Shown here: one piece after another, positions 36,564 through 45,837 of the stretch
How the letters are laid out: each line of letters starts with the position of its first letter
Position numbering within the stretch: the first letter of the stretch is position 1
DNA from: Amycolatopsis thermalba
GTDB lineage: Bacteria; Actinomycetota; Actinomycetes; Mycobacteriales; Pseudonocardiaceae
Length of the DNA stretch: 64,000 nt
Direction: 5' to 3'
Assembly: GCF_003385215.1 (NCBI RefSeq)
Contig: NZ_PQHW01000012.1
Span: 1 to 64,000, forward strand
The notes under the pieces: generated by a model
Told to the model about the DNA's origin: nothing
Seen by the model: only the letters and a program-made list of their open reading frames with translations
Databases searched by the model: none
Made by a program: the position numbers and the translations under genes

Positions 36564-37213
36564 CAGGCCGCGGTCTTCACCGGTGCGCCGAGCACCTCGC
36601 TCACCGCTTCGGCGCTCACTGCGCCGGCCCGCAGCAGGACGGGCTCGTCCCCGGTCAGGTCGACGACGGACGAGGGCAGCGCCTCCCGGCTGGGCCCGGC
36701 GTCGAGGTAGACCGACACGGACTCGCCGAGCTGTTCCCGCGCCTCCTCCGCGTCGGCCGCGGCGGGCCGTCCGGCGACGTTGGCGCTGGAGACGGCCATC
36801 GGGCCGACCTCGCGCAGCAGCTCCAGCGCGACCGGGTGCAGCGGCATCCGCAGCATGACGGTGCCGCGGGTGGTGCCCAGGTCCCAGCGCAGGCTCGGCG
36901 CGTGCGAGAGCACAATGGACAGATCACCGGGCCAGAAGGCCTCGATGAGGGCGCGTGCCTGCGGCGGCACCCCGAGGACCAGACCGTCTATTGTGGACCA
37001 GGAACCGACCAGGACGCCGACGGGCAGGTCGGGACCGCGGTTCTTCGCCCGCAGCAGCGCGCGCACGGCGGCCGAGTCGAACGCGTCCGCCCCGATGCCG
37101 TACACCGTGTCCGTGGGCAGCACGACCAGCCGCCCCGAACGGACCGCGCTCGCCGCCGCGGCCAGCCCCTCGGCCCGCGTCTCCGGACGGCTGCAGTCGT
37201 ACACCGCGCTCAT
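36563..37213 (-). CDS. tsaC: L-threonylcarbamoyladenylate synthase (Sua5/YrdC family)
   Basis: A 216-residue Sua5/YrdC/YwlC protein. VVLPTDTVYGIGADAFDS and the basic SxxK-type substrate pocket RAKNRGPDLPVGVLVG are clear, and SSANVAGRPAAADAEEA matches the family's C-terminal part. It condenses Thr, bicarbonate and ATP to threonylcarbamoyl-AMP for t6A37 of ANN-decoding tRNAs. Same position as Rv1301. Confidence 0.93.
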   Translation of the reverse strand: MSAVYDCSRPETRAEGLAAAASAVRSGRLVVLPTDTVYGIGADAFDSAAVRALLRAKNRGPDLPVGVLVGSWSTIDGLVLGVPPQARALIEAFWPGDLSIVLSHAPSLRWDLGTTRGTVMLRMPLHPVALELLREVGPMAVSSANVAGRPAAADAEEAREQLGESVSVYLDAGPSREALPSSVVDLTGDEPVLLRAGAVSAEAVSEVLGAPVKTAA

Positions 37214-37325
37214 GGGGTGAAGACTATTCCGAAGCGTGTAACGGCTCGGTTGCGGGTGGCGGTCACGCTCCGGCCGTCGTGGCGCAGTGAGGACGACCCG
37301 AGTCAGGAGGGGGCCGCGCTGGGGT

Positions 37326-38189
37326 TCAGCCGCGTAGTGCTGTCACGAAACGGGGGCGTCCGGCGAGGTCGCGGTGGTCCTGGACCTCCGTCAGCACCTT
37401 CCGCGACGCCACCAGCGCCGGGGCGGCCGAGCCGTGGGTGTCGTCGTGTTCGATGGCCAGTCCGCCGCCGGGCTTGAGGAGCCTGCAGGCGGTCGCCACG
37501 GCTTGCCGGACCACCGCCAGGCCGCCGTCGGGGGCGAAGACCGCTTGCGGCGGGTCGAAGTCGACCACCTCGGGCGGCAGGTCGCCGCCCGGGGGGACGT
37601 ACGGCGGGTTGCACACCACCAGGTCCACCAGGCCGTCCAGCTCCGCGAAGATGGTGTTGTCGCCGACGTCCCCGGAGTACAGGCGGATCGGGGTGTCCCC
37701 CGCCGCCGCCTGCTTGTCCGCGTTGTGCCGCGCCCACGCCAGCGCGTTCGGGTCGATGTCCACGGCGTACACCACCGCGTCCGGCCGCTCGTGCGCGATC
37801 GCCAGCGCCAGCGCCCCCGACCCGGTGCACAGGTCCACCACCACCGGGTACTCGCGCCCGTGGATGTGCCGCAACCCCCACTCGACCAGCAGCTCCGTCT
37901 CCGGCCGCGGGATGAACACCCCGGGGCCGACGTCCAGCGTGATCCCGGCGAACCCGGCCCACCCGGTGAGGTGCTGCAGCGGCACCCGCTTCGCGCGCTG
38001 GGCGACCAGCTTGCCGATCGCCTCCACCACCGGCGGGTCGACGAGCGGCACCAGCGGCAGGCGACCGCGCTCGACACCCAGCACGTGGGCGGCGATCAGC
38101 TCGGCGTCGGCGCGCGGAGACGCCACGCCCGCCTCCTCCAGGATGCGCATCGCCTCGAGGATCGCCAGTCGCAACGGTTGCCGCTTCAC
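37326..38189 (-). CDS. prmC: Peptide chain release factor N5-glutamine methyltransferase
   Basis: A 287-residue SAM-dependent methyltransferase. An N-terminal helical domain is followed by VVDLCTGSGALALAIAHE (SAM motif I) and the catalytic VVCNPPYVPPG. It methylates the Gln of the GGQ motif of release factors, including the PrfA encoded 1.2 kb upstream. GTG start at 38189. In mycobacteria prmC follows prfA directly; here a MerR/hydrolase pair has been placed between them. Confidence 0.92.
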   Translation of the reverse strand: MKRQPLRLAILEAMRILEEAGVASPRADAELIAAHVLGVERGRLPLVPLVDPPVVEAIGKLVAQRAKRVPLQHLTGWAGFAGITLDVGPGVFIPRPETELLVEWGLRHIHGREYPVVVDLCTGSGALALAIAHERPDAVVYAVDIDPNALAWARHNADKQAAAGDTPIRLYSGDVGDNTIFAELDGLVDLVVCNPPYVPPGGDLPPEVVDFDPPQAVFAPDGGLAVVRQAVATACRLLKPGGGLAIEHDDTHGSAAPALVASRKVLTEVQDHRDLAGRPRFVTALRG

Positions 38190-38211
38190 GCTCCCAACTT
38201 TTCCACAGCCG

Positions 38212-38559
38212 TCAGCCGGCGGTGGGGACGTATGCCGCGAGCGCACCGCGCGTCTGACGCAGATCGTCGATGCGCTCGTCCAGGGCGTCCAGCTGCTCAC
38301 GGAGCGTGCTCACCACTTCGGGGCACATGTCCAGTTCCGGCTTCTCCCCCCGCGCGCACGGCAGCAGCTTCCGGATCACGCACGTCGACAACCCCGCGGC
38401 CAGCAAGGCGCGGATCTGCCGCACGGTGATCACCGCGTCGTCGTCGTAGACGCGGTAGCCGTTGGTGTCCCGCTGCGTGCTCAGCAGCCCCTGCTCCTCG
38501 TAGTACCGCAGCAACCGCTGGCTCACGCCGGTCCGAACGGACAACTCCCCGATCCGCAT
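38212..38559 (-). CDS. MerR family transcriptional regulator
   Basis: A 115-residue regulator: MRIGELSVRTGVSQRLLRYY is the winged helix-turn-helix, followed by GLLSTQRDTNGYRVYDDDAV and a C-terminal coiled coil (VVSTLREQLDALDERIDDLR). The effector domain is very short, so if it senses anything it does so through the LLPCARGEKPELDMC loop with its two Cys. Divergent from a hydrolase gene whose promoter has MerR-type geometry. Confidence 0.88.
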   Translation of the reverse strand: MRIGELSVRTGVSQRLLRYYEEQGLLSTQRDTNGYRVYDDDAVITVRQIRALLAAGLSTCVIRKLLPCARGEKPELDMCPEVVSTLREQLDALDERIDDLRQTRGALAAYVPTAG

Positions 38560-38579
38560 GCGACCTCGCTCACTCGACG

Positions 38580-38611
38580 TTGACCTTCACACCGATGTCA
38601 AAACCTAACGT
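38580..38611 (+). promoter_or_regulatory. MerR-type promoter with dyad, driving a leaderless hydrolase message
   Basis: TTGACC (38580-38585) and TAACGT (38606-38611) are spaced 20 bp, the lengthened spacer of MerR-activated promoters, and TTGAC/GTCAA (38580-38584 and 38597-38601) form an inverted repeat inside it. The expected transcript start falls at or next to the ATG at 38618, and no ribosome site precedes that ATG. Confidence 0.6.
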
Positions 38612-38617
38612 CGCGGC

Positions 38618-39355
38618 ATGACCGAACATTTCGCACCCGTCGTCCGCGGATCCGGTCCCGGCCTGCTGCTCGCCCACGGCGCCGGCGGCAGCGTCCAGGC
38701 GAACTTCGGGCCCATCCTGGACGACCTCGCCCAGACGCACACCGTGGTCGGCCGGGACTACCCGGTGGCGGACCGGCCGTCGCTGGACGGACTGGCCGAT
38801 GCCCTGGTGCAGACGGCGGTGGACGCCGGCGTGGAGCGCTTCACGATCCTCGGCTACTCGCTGGGCACGGCCGTCGCGGTGCGCGCCGTCACGCGTCACC
38901 CGGAGCGGGTGACCGGGCTGGTGCTGACCGCCGGGTTCGCCCGGCCGTCCAACCAGATGCGGCTCGCCCTCGCGGTGTGGCGCGAGCTGCTCGACCTCGG
39001 GAACGAGGAGCTGCTGGCGAAGTACGTGACCTTCGCCGGGGTCGGCGGGCAGTTCCTGAACGCCCTGACGCCGCGCGAACTCGAGGAAGCGGTGGCCGGC
39101 GTGGTCGTGCCGGATGGCACGGCGGAGCTGGTCGACCTCGTGGCCTCGGTGGACACCACCGCCGAGCTGGGCCGCGTCACCGTGCCGACACGCGTCATCG
39201 GCACCCGCCAGGACGTCCTGGTGCCGATCGACGTGCAGCGCGACCTCGCCGAGGGGATCCCCGGGGCCGAGTACCTGGAGATCGCGAGCGGCCACTCGAT
39301 GCAGGCCGAGGCCCGCGACGAGTGGCTCGCCCGGATCCGGGAGTTCCGTCACTGA
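38618..39355 (+). CDS. Alpha/beta hydrolase, probable MerR target
   Basis: A 245-residue alpha/beta hydrolase: [10 protein letters not shown] oxyanion loop, nucleophile elbow [10 protein letters not shown], acidic residue in GTRQDVLVP and His in ASGHSMQAE. The substrate is not predictable. It is divergent from the MerR gene, and its last bases overlap the 3' end of prfA by seven. This pair is an insertion into an otherwise conserved gene block. Confidence 0.85.
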   Translation: MTEHFAPVVRGSGPGLLLAHGAGGSVQANFGPILDDLAQTHTVVGRDYPVADRPSLDGLADALVQTAVDAGVERFTILGYSLGTAVAVRAVTRHPERVTGLVLTAGFARPSNQMRLALAVWRELLDLGNEELLAKYVTFAGVGGQFLNALTPRELEEAVAGVVVPDGTAELVDLVASVDTTAELGRVTVPTRVIGTRQDVLVPIDVQRDLAEGIPGAEYLEIASGHSMQAEARDEWLARIREFRH

Positions 39356-40419
39356 CCGGCCGAGGCCAGCCGCTCCTCGCGGTCGGCGGCGGCCAGCGCG
39401 TCCAGCACGGCGTCGAGGTCGCCGTCGAGGACCTGGTCCAGGTTGTACGCCTTGTAGTTCACCCGGTGGTCGGAGATCCGGTTCTCCGGGAAGTTGTAGG
39501 TGCGCACCCGCTCGGAGCGGTCGACCGTGCGGACCTGCGACTTGCGGGCGTCGGCGGCCTTGGCGGCGGCCTCTTCCTCCGCCATGGCCTGCAGCCGCGC
39601 CTGCAGCACCTGGATGGCGCGCGCGCGGTTCTGGATCTGCGACTTCTCGTTCTGGCAGGACACGACGATCCCGGTGGGCAGGTGGGTCACCCGCACGGCC
39701 GAGTCGGTGGTGTTGACGCTCTGCCCGCCGGGGCCGGACGACCGGAACACGTCGATGCGCAGGTCGTTCGGGTCGATCTCGACCTCGACCTCCTCCGGCT
39801 CCGGGTAGATCAGGACGCCCGCGGCGGAGGTGTGGATCCGGCCCTGTGACTCGGTCGCCGGGACGCGCTGCACGCGGTGCACGCCACCCTCGAACTTCAG
39901 CCGCGCCCAGACCCCGTCGGCATCCGTTCCCTTGCTCTTCACCGCGACTGTGACGTCCTTGTAGCCGCCCAGGTCGGAGTGCACCGCGTCGAGCACCTCG
40001 GCCTTCCAGCCGTGCCGCTCCGCGTAGCGCAGGTACATGCGCAGCAGGTCGCCGGCGAACAGGGCGGACTCCTCGCCGCCCTCACCGGACTTGATCTCCA
40101 TCAGCACGTCCGAGCCGTCGTACGGGTCGCGCGGCAGCAGCAGCTCCGTCAGCCGGGACTCCAGCTGCGGGATGCGCGCGGCGATCTCCTCGGCCTCGGC
40201 GGCGAACGTGGAGTCCTCGTCGGCCAGCTCGCGCGCCGTGCCGAGGTCGTCCCGGGCCTGGTCCAGCTCGTTGATGACCTTGACGATCGGGCTCAGCTCG
40301 GCGTAGCGGCGGCCGAGTTTGCGCGCCCGGCCCTGGTCGGCGTGCACGGCCGGATCCGCCAGCTGCTTCTCCAGCTCGGCGTACTCGTCGAGCAGCACGT
40401 GCAGGGAGGACGAATCCAC
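39349..40419 (-). CDS. prfA: Peptide chain release factor 1
   Basis: A 356-residue RF1. The stop-codon-reading PxT motif is PAT in [16 protein letters not shown], specific for UAA/UAG, and the catalytic GGQ is in [17 protein letters not shown]. PrmC, encoded nearby, methylates the GGQ glutamine. The GTG at 40419 has GGAAGG eight bases upstream. It follows rpmE through a terminator-like hairpin. Confidence 0.96.
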   Translation of the reverse strand: MDSSSLHVLLDEYAELEKQLADPAVHADQGRARKLGRRYAELSPIVKVINELDQARDDLGTARELADEDSTFAAEAEEIAARIPQLESRLTELLLPRDPYDGSDVLMEIKSGEGGEESALFAGDLLRMYLRYAERHGWKAEVLDAVHSDLGGYKDVTVAVKSKGTDADGVWARLKFEGGVHRVQRVPATESQGRIHTSAAGVLIYPEPEEVEVEIDPNDLRIDVFRSSGPGGQSVNTTDSAVRVTHLPTGIVVSCQNEKSQIQNRARAIQVLQARLQAMAEEEAAAKAADARKSQVRTVDRSERVRTYNFPENRISDHRVNYKAYNLDQVLDGDLDAVLDALAAADREERLASAGQ

Positions 40420-40454
40420 GACCGCACCTTCCTCTCGTTCCGGTGACACAAAAG

Positions 40455-40489
40455 CGGCGCCCACCCCCGGTGGTCGGGAGTGGGCGCCG
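40455..40489 (-). terminator. Intrinsic terminator between rpmE and prfA
   Basis: CGGCGCCCAC (40455-40464) pairs perfectly with GTGGGCGCCG (40480-40489). On the minus strand the stem is followed by TTTTGTGTC, a short U-run, so it is a good intrinsic terminator for rpmE, possibly leaky into prfA. Confidence 0.8.
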
Positions 40490-40498
40490 GTGGTGAAG

Positions 40499-40729
40499 CT
40501 ACTTGGCGTCGGCCTTCTTGCCGGCCCGCTTGCCGTAGCGCGCCTCGAAGCGCGCCACCCGGCCGCCGGTGTCCATGATCTTCTGCTTGCCGGTGTAGAA
40601 GGGGTGGCAGTTCGAGCAGATTTCGACCGTGATGGCACCGGAGGTCTTGGTGCTGCGGGTGGTGAAGGTGTTGCCGCAACCACAGGTGACCGTGGTGGGC
40701 ACGTACTCGGGGTGGATACCGCTCTTCAT
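40499..40729 (-). CDS. rpmE: 50S ribosomal protein L31, zinc-binding form
   Basis: A 76-residue L31: [20 protein letters not shown] has the first CxC pair and [16 protein letters not shown] the second CxxC, so this is the C+ zinc-containing form. It bridges the subunits of the ribosome. Gene order rho-(NlpC)-rpmE-prfA is as in mycobacteria apart from the inserted gene. Confidence 0.97.
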   Translation of the reverse strand: MKSGIHPEYVPTTVTCGCGNTFTTRSTKTSGAITVEICSNCHPFYTGKQKIMDTGGRVARFEARYGKRAGKKADAK

Positions 40730-40868
40730 GGAGTCCTCTCTCGGTGGCCGCCGGGTCCCCGCGGCGTTCTTCGACACGTGGGGTGAACCGGAGCCGGACG
40801 TTAGCGGATTGATTCTGCCAGACGCGCTGACATGCAGGTCAACGCCCCCCGGGCGGCGCATATTCCGG

Positions 40869-40897
40869 GTACGGGACGTGTACGGGTTTTGTACGGG
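40869..40897 (+). promoter_or_regulatory. Three GTACGGG heptamers with 11-bp period upstream of the NlpC-like gene
   Basis: GTACGGG occurs at 40869, 40880 and 40891, each separated by a 4-bp gap, so one copy per helical turn on the same face. This is the architecture of OmpR/PhoP-class and SARP binding sites. It lies 53-81 bp upstream of the secreted NlpC/P60-like gene, and a little farther from the divergent rpmE. Confidence 0.6.
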
Positions 40898-40949
40898 CGC
40901 GCGGGAGGCTCTCGCCCGAGACCCGGACCCGCCGGGTGAGGAGGAGCCG

Positions 40950-41444
40950 ATGTCCCGCAGCATCAAATCCGTCGCCGTCGCCGCCCTCGCGGCCGCCGCG
41001 CTCACGGTGGTCCCGCTCACGAGCCAGGCCGCCACCCTCGCCGAAGCCCCCAGCAGCGACGTTTCGATCCTCGCCGCGGGTGACGGCACCCCGTCCGGCG
41101 CGGTCGCCTGGTTCAAGGCCCGCATCGGCAGCACCGCCTACCAGGGCTACTGCGAGAAGGCCGTGGAGAACGCCTACGGCACCACCGGGGTGTGGGCCTC
41201 GGCCAACGCGCACTGGAACGGTGCCAGCCCCAAGCACGCCGGTGACCGCAACCCGCCGCTGGGCGCGTTCGTGTACTGGAACATCGCCTCGCCCTACGGG
41301 CACGTCGGCATCTCCGACGGCGCCGGCGGCTTCTACGCGACCAGCGTCGGCGGCAAGATCGGGCACGTCACCAAGGCCCAAGGCGGCTACAGCTACTACA
41401 GCAACTACCGCGGCTGGACCCCGGCGGCGGTCCCGCACCGCTAG
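40950..41444 (+). CDS. Secreted NlpC/P60-like cysteine hydrolase domain protein
   Basis: A 164-residue exported protein. A signal peptide ([21 protein letters not shown]) precedes cleavage near residue 27. The mature part has Cys68 in [14 protein letters not shown], followed by [20 protein letters not shown] with His118, the Cys-His arrangement of NlpC/P60 or CHAP cell-wall hydrolases. GAGGAG precedes the ATG. It sits between rpmE and rho, an insertion relative to mycobacterial order. A peptidoglycan substrate is inferred, not shown. Confidence 0.7.
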   Translation: MSRSIKSVAVAALAAAALTVVPLTSQAATLAEAPSSDVSILAAGDGTPSGAVAWFKARIGSTAYQGYCEKAVENAYGTTGVWASANAHWNGASPKHAGDRNPPLGAFVYWNIASPYGHVGISDGAGGFYATSVGGKIGHVTKAQGGYSYYSNYRGWTPAAVPHR

Positions 41445-41454
41445 GACGACGCGA

Positions 41455-41491
41455 AAACGGCCACCCTTCCCGGCGGGGAGGGTGGCCGTTT
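41455..41491. terminator. Bidirectional terminator between NlpC-like gene and rho
   Basis: AAACGGCCACCCT (41455-41467) and AGGGTGGCCGTTT (41479-41491) make a 13-bp perfect stem with an 11-base loop, with A/T runs at both outer edges. It lies between convergent stops at 41444 and 41508 and can serve both strands. Confidence 0.9.
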
Positions 41492-41507
41492 CGCCGGCTA
41501 CGAACGA

Positions 41508-43502
41508 TCAGTCGTCGTCGGACGCCAGAGCCGTCTTGCTGACCTGCATCAGGAACTCGATGTTGGTCTTGGTCTTGCGCAGGCGGGACAGCAGCAGGTC
41601 GATGGCCTGCTGCGAGTCCAGCGCGTGCAGGACCCGGTGCAGCTTGTGCGTGACCGCCAGCTCGTCCGGCGAGAGCAGCAGCTCCTCCTTGCGGGTGCCG
41701 GACGGGTTGACGTCCACCGCCGGGAAGACGCGCCGCTCGGCGATCTTGCGGTCGAGCTTGAGCTCGGCGTTGCCGGTGCCCTTGAACTCCTCGAAGATCA
41801 CCGTGTCACCGGTGGACCCGGTCTCGACCATCGCCGTGGCGAAGATCGTCAGCGAGCCGCCGTTCTCGATGTTGCGCGCCGCGCCGAGGAAGCGCTTCGG
41901 CGGGAACAACGCGGTCGAGTCGACACCACCGGAAAGGATTCGGCCGGACGCCGGGGCCGCCAGGTTGTAGGCGCGGCCCAGACGGGTGATCGAGTCGAGC
42001 AGGACCACCACGTCCATGCCCATCTCCACCAGGCGCTTGGCGCGCTCGATGGACAGCTCGGCCACCGAGGTGTGGTCCGACGGCGGGCGGTCGAAGGTCG
42101 AGGCGATGACCTCGCCCTTCACCGACCGCTGCATGTCGGTGACCTCTTCCGGACGCTCGTCGACGAGAACGACCATCAGGTGGCACTCGGGGTTGTTCGT
42201 GGTGATCGCGTTCGCGATGTCCTGCATGATCGTGGTCTTGCCCGCCTTCGGCGGCGACACGATCAGGGCGCGCTGCCCCTTGCCGACCGGCATGACCAGG
42301 TCGATCACGCGGGTGGTCAGCTTGTGCGGTTCGGTCTCCAGGCGCAGCCGCTCGTTGGGGTAGAGCGGGGTCAGCTTGGTGAACTCGGGGCGGCGCTTGG
42401 CCTCCTCCGGGTCCAGGCCGTTGACGCTGTCGACGCGCACCAGCGGGTTGAACTTCTGGCGCTGCTGCTCGCCCTCGCGCGGCTGCTTGACCACACCGGT
42501 GATGGCGTCACCGCGGCGCAGGCCGTGCTTGCGGACCAGCGACAGCGACACGTACACGTCGTTCGGCCCGGGCAGGTAGCCCGAGGTGCGCACGAACGCG
42601 TAGTTGTCCAGGACGTCGAGGATGCCGGCGACCGGCAGCAGCACGTCGTCCTCGCGGATCTCGGTGTCCGCGCCGCCCTCACCCCGGTTGCCACCACGGC
42701 GGCGGCGGTCCCGGAACCGGCGGCCGCGACGGCCGCCCTCGTCGTCGTCCGCGTTGTTCTGGCCGCCACCGGAGTTCTGGCCGCCGCCCGCGTTCTGCTT
42801 GGACTGGCCGCCACCGGAGCCGGAGTCCCGGTTGTTCTGCCTGCGCTGGTCGCCACCGCCCTGCTGGGACTGGTCGCCACCGCGCTGCGGGTCGTTGCCG
42901 CCGCGCTGCTCGCGCTGGTCGCCGCCGCCGCGGTTGTCGTTGCCGCCGCGGTTGTCGTTGCCGCCGCGGTTGTCCGGGCTGCCTGCGGCGCGGTTCGCGC
43001 CACGGCGACGGCGGGCGCCGCCCTCGCGCCGCGGGCCGTCCTCGGCCTGCTGGGGCGCCTCGGCGCCGTTCCCGGGCTTGTCGGCCGGAGCGGGCTTGTC
43101 GGCCTTCTCCACCACCGGAGCGGGCTTCTCGGCCGGCGCCTCGGCCTGCCGGGGCGCCTTCTCGGCGGGCTTGGTCTGCGCAGACTCGGTCTGGGCAGAC
43201 TCGGCCTGGGCAGGAGCCTCCACCTTCGCGGCGATGCCGTCGAGGGGCAGGGTCTCGTCGGCGGCGCGCTTGCGCGGGGCCTTGCCCTGGCGCTCGCGGA
43301 TCGCGGCGATCAGGTCGCCCTTGCGCATCCCCTTCGTGTCGCCGATGCCCAGCTGGGTGGCGAGTTCCCGCAGGTCGGCGATCACCATGCCGGACAGGCC
43401 GCCACTGCGGCGCTTCGGCGCGGCGGTGCCGTTGCTCTCCCCTGGCTCAGCGTTCGTCGCGGCGGCCGCCACGTCGCCGCTCAAAAGATCGGTGTTGCTC
43501 AC
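41508..43502 (-). CDS. rho: Transcription termination factor Rho with long disordered insertion
   Basis: A 664-residue hexameric RNA helicase. The N-terminal Rho_N helix bundle (GLSGMVIADLRELATQLGIG) is followed by a disordered region of about 200 residues: an Ala/Glu/Pro-rich part, then an Arg/Gly/Asn/Gln-rich part with repeated DNRGGN motifs and RRRRGGNRGEGG. The RNA-binding CSD begins near 285 and the motor contains PPKAGKTT (Walker A), VVLVDERPEEV and DSITRLGRAYN. Such insertions are known in high-GC actinobacterial Rho and add RNA affinity. GTG start with AAGGA upstream. Confidence 0.95.
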   Translation of the reverse strand: MSNTDLLSGDVAAAATNAEPGESNGTAAPKRRSGGLSGMVIADLRELATQLGIGDTKGMRKGDLIAAIRERQGKAPRKRAADETLPLDGIAAKVEAPAQAESAQTESAQTKPAEKAPRQAEAPAEKPAPVVEKADKPAPADKPGNGAEAPQQAEDGPRREGGARRRRGANRAAGSPDNRGGNDNRGGNDNRGGGDQREQRGGNDPQRGGDQSQQGGGDQRRQNNRDSGSGGGQSKQNAGGGQNSGGGQNNADDDEGGRRGRRFRDRRRRGGNRGEGGADTEIREDDVLLPVAGILDVLDNYAFVRTSGYLPGPNDVYVSLSLVRKHGLRRGDAITGVVKQPREGEQQRQKFNPLVRVDSVNGLDPEEAKRRPEFTKLTPLYPNERLRLETEPHKLTTRVIDLVMPVGKGQRALIVSPPKAGKTTIMQDIANAITTNNPECHLMVVLVDERPEEVTDMQRSVKGEVIASTFDRPPSDHTSVAELSIERAKRLVEMGMDVVVLLDSITRLGRAYNLAAPASGRILSGGVDSTALFPPKRFLGAARNIENGGSLTIFATAMVETGSTGDTVIFEEFKGTGNAELKLDRKIAERRVFPAVDVNPSGTRKEELLLSPDELAVTHKLHRVLHALDSQQAIDLLLSRLRKTKTNIEFLMQVSKTALASDDD

Positions 43503-43894
43503 ACATGTCCTTCCTGACCGATCCACGCCTCCAGGTGGATCAGCGGACTACCGCCCGCGTCCGATCGCGGAACGGTCTGCTCCTGCCCGGTGTGGCTTCC
43601 CCGGCCGGGACACGCGGGTCACAGCGGCCGGGCCGCCACACGGGGTTCTCGCGTGTTCCTGGTGGAACGCGCCGAATTCGTGTCACCGTAGCTACCGGAA
43701 ACCCGCCTAGGTCAATCCCTGCACCAGCTATGCGGAATTATCGACTCAACGAGAGAATACGATCCGGGATGGAACCCCCGGGACCGACACCGGGTGCGGA
43801 TTGCGCGCGGTGATCGAACGCCCCCGAGGGTAGACCGACCGGGCACGAGGTGCAACAACCACCCCCCGGCGTGCCGCGAATCTCCGCACGGAAT
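43503..43894 (-). promoter_or_regulatory. rho upstream region
   Basis: These 392 bases between thrB and rho contain no supported gene. On the minus strand TTGACC (43710-43715) and TACGGT (43685-43690) are 19 bp apart and could be the rho promoter, giving a leader of about 175 nt. A long leader would suit Rho autoregulation, which is known in other bacteria; I see no terminator-like stem in it. Confidence 0.35.
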
Positions 43895-44776
43895 CTACCG
43901 GCCCGTGACCTGAACCCCGGTCTGGTCGACCGGCAGCTCGATGACTTCGAACCCTGCAACGTCCACGGCGGCCGGAATTATTCCGTCGACCGTGAGCGCC
44001 AGCACGGTCGGGCCGGCGCCGGACACCGTCGCCGCGACCCCGGCGGCCCGCAGCTCGCGCACCAGGCGCCCGGTCGCCGGGTAGGCGGGGGCGCGGTAGT
44101 CCTGGTGCAGGCGGTCCTCGGTGGCCGGCAGCAGCAGCGACGGGTCGCTGGTCAGGGCGTGCACCGCCAGCGCCGCGCGGCCGGCGGAGAACGCGGCGTC
44201 GGGATGCGGCACCTGCGCCGGCAGCAGCCCGCGCGTCGCCTCGGTCGACGACTTCACCGACGGCACGGCCACGACCGGGCGGATCGACGGGTGCGGCGTC
44301 AGCCGTTCGGCGTGGAAGCGGCCCTTCTCACACCACGCCAGGACGAAACCACCCAGCAGGCTGGCGGCGGCGTTGTCCGCGTGCCCCTCGAACTCGGCGG
44401 CCAGCTGGACCGCGTCGCCGTCCAGGGACCGGCCCGCCAGGGCGTACCCGGCGGCGATCCCGGAGACCACCGCCGCGGCCGACGACCCGAGCCCGCGCGC
44501 GTGCGGGATCTTGTTGAAGCACCGCAGATGCAGCCCCGGCGGCGTGACGCCGAGGTGCTCGCACGCGCGCCGCAGCGCCCGCACCACCAGGTGCGTCTCG
44601 TCGGTCGGCACGTCCTCGACCCCGCCGGCCCCGGCGTCGAACACCTCGACCTTGAGACCGGCGTCGGTGACCTGCACCTCGACGACGTCGTGCAGCGCGA
44701 GCGCCAGCCCGAGCGCGTCGAAGCCCGGGCCGAGGTTCGCGCTCGACGCCGGGACGGTCACCTTCAACGCGGTCAC
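43895..44776 (-). CDS. thrB: Homoserine kinase
   Basis: A 293-residue GHMP kinase. [20 protein letters not shown] is the N-terminal signature and [14 protein letters not shown] the ATP-binding motif 2; [10 protein letters not shown] is motif 3. It phosphorylates homoserine for threonine synthesis. GTG at 44776 overlaps the thrC stop by four bases. Confidence 0.95.
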   Translation of the reverse strand: MTALKVTVPASSANLGPGFDALGLALALHDVVEVQVTDAGLKVEVFDAGAGGVEDVPTDETHLVVRALRRACEHLGVTPPGLHLRCFNKIPHARGLGSSAAAVVSGIAAGYALAGRSLDGDAVQLAAEFEGHADNAAASLLGGFVLAWCEKGRFHAERLTPHPSIRPVVAVPSVKSSTEATRGLLPAQVPHPDAAFSAGRAALAVHALTSDPSLLLPATEDRLHQDYRAPAYPATGRLVRELRAAGVAATVSGAGPTVLALTVDGIIPAAVDVAGFEVIELPVDQTGVQVTGR

Positions 44777-45837
44777 GTCAGCTCCAGCGCGGCGGCCACC
44801 GCCCGCGGGTCCACCGCCAGCGGCTCGACCTCGACGTTGCCCTCCAGCGCGGTGCCCGGGTCCTTGAGGCCGTGGCCGGTGACGGTGCACACCACGGTCG
44901 ACCCCTTCGGCAGACGGCCGTCGGCGGCGGTGGCGAGCAGGCCCGCGAAGCTGGTCGCCGACGCCGGCTCGACGAACACGCCCTCCTTGCTGGCCAGCAG
45001 CCGGTACGCGGCGAGGATCTGCTCGTCGGTCACCGCCTCGAACAGGCCGCCGGAGGCGTTCTTCGCCTTGACCGCGCCCTCCCACGAGGCCGGGCTGCCG
45101 ACGCGGATCGCGGTCGCGATGGTCTCCGGCTCGGGCACCGGCTCACCCTTGACCAGCGGCGCGGCGCCGGCCGCCTGGAACCCGAACATGCGCGGGGTGT
45201 TCTTCACCACACCGTCGGCGGCGTACTCGGAGTACCCGGCCCAGTAGGCGGTGATGTTGCCCGCGTTGCCCACCGGCAGGCAGTGGATGTCCGGCGCCTC
45301 GCCGAGCACGTCGCAGATCTCCCAGGCGGCGGTCTTCTGACCGATCAGCCGCACCGGGTTGACCGAGTTGACCAGCGTGACCGGGTGGTCGATCGCGGTC
45401 TTGCGGGCCAGCTCCAGGCAGTCGTCGAAGTTGCCGTCGATCTGCAGGATGCGGGCGCCGTGCAGGATGGCCTGCGCGAGCTTGCCCATCGCGATCTTGC
45501 CCTGCGGGATGAGGACCGCGCAGGTCAGGCCGGCGCGCGCGGCGTAGGCCGCGGCCGAGGCCGAGGTGTTGCCGGTGGAGGCGCAGATGACCGCCTGCAG
45601 GCCGCTGGCCTTGGCGTGGGTGATCGCCACCGTCATGCCGCGGTCCTTGAACGACCCGGTGGGGTTGGCGCCCTCGACCTTGAGGTAGACCGTCGAGCCG
45701 GTCAGCTCGGACAGGTGCGGGGCGGGCATCAGCGGCGTGTTGCCCTCGCCGAGGGTGATGACCTCCGCCCCGGCCGGCACCGGTACCCGGTCGGCGTACG
45801 CCTCGATGATCCCGGGCCAGCCGGCCTTCGCAGTCAT
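44773..45837 (-). CDS. thrC: Threonine synthase
   Basis: A 354-residue PLP enzyme of the short type. Lys64 in [14 protein letters not shown] forms the Schiff base; [17 protein letters not shown] binds the PLP phosphate. It converts O-phosphohomoserine to threonine. Start overlaps the hom stop by four bases. Confidence 0.96.
   Translation of the reverse strand: MTAKAGWPGIIEAYADRVPVPAGAEVITLGEGNTPLMPAPHLSELTGSTVYLKVEGANPTGSFKDRGMTVAITHAKASGLQAVICASTGNTSASAAAYAARAGLTCAVLIPQGKIAMGKLAQAILHGARILQIDGNFDDCLELARKTAIDHPVTLVNSVNPVRLIGQKTAAWEICDVLGEAPDIHCLPVGNAGNITAYWAGYSEYAADGVVKNTPRMFGFQAAGAAPLVKGEPVPEPETIATAIRVGSPASWEGAVKAKNASGGLFEAVTDEQILAAYRLLASKEGVFVEPASATSFAGLLATAADGRLPKGSTVVCTVTGHGLKDPGTALEGNVEVEPLAVDPRAVAAALELT

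Noticed and set aside
40730-40949. c-di-AMP (ydaO-type) riboswitch upstream of the NlpC-like gene
   Set aside because: Such riboswitches often precede wall hydrolases in actinobacteria, but the leader is too short and the conserved core is not visible.
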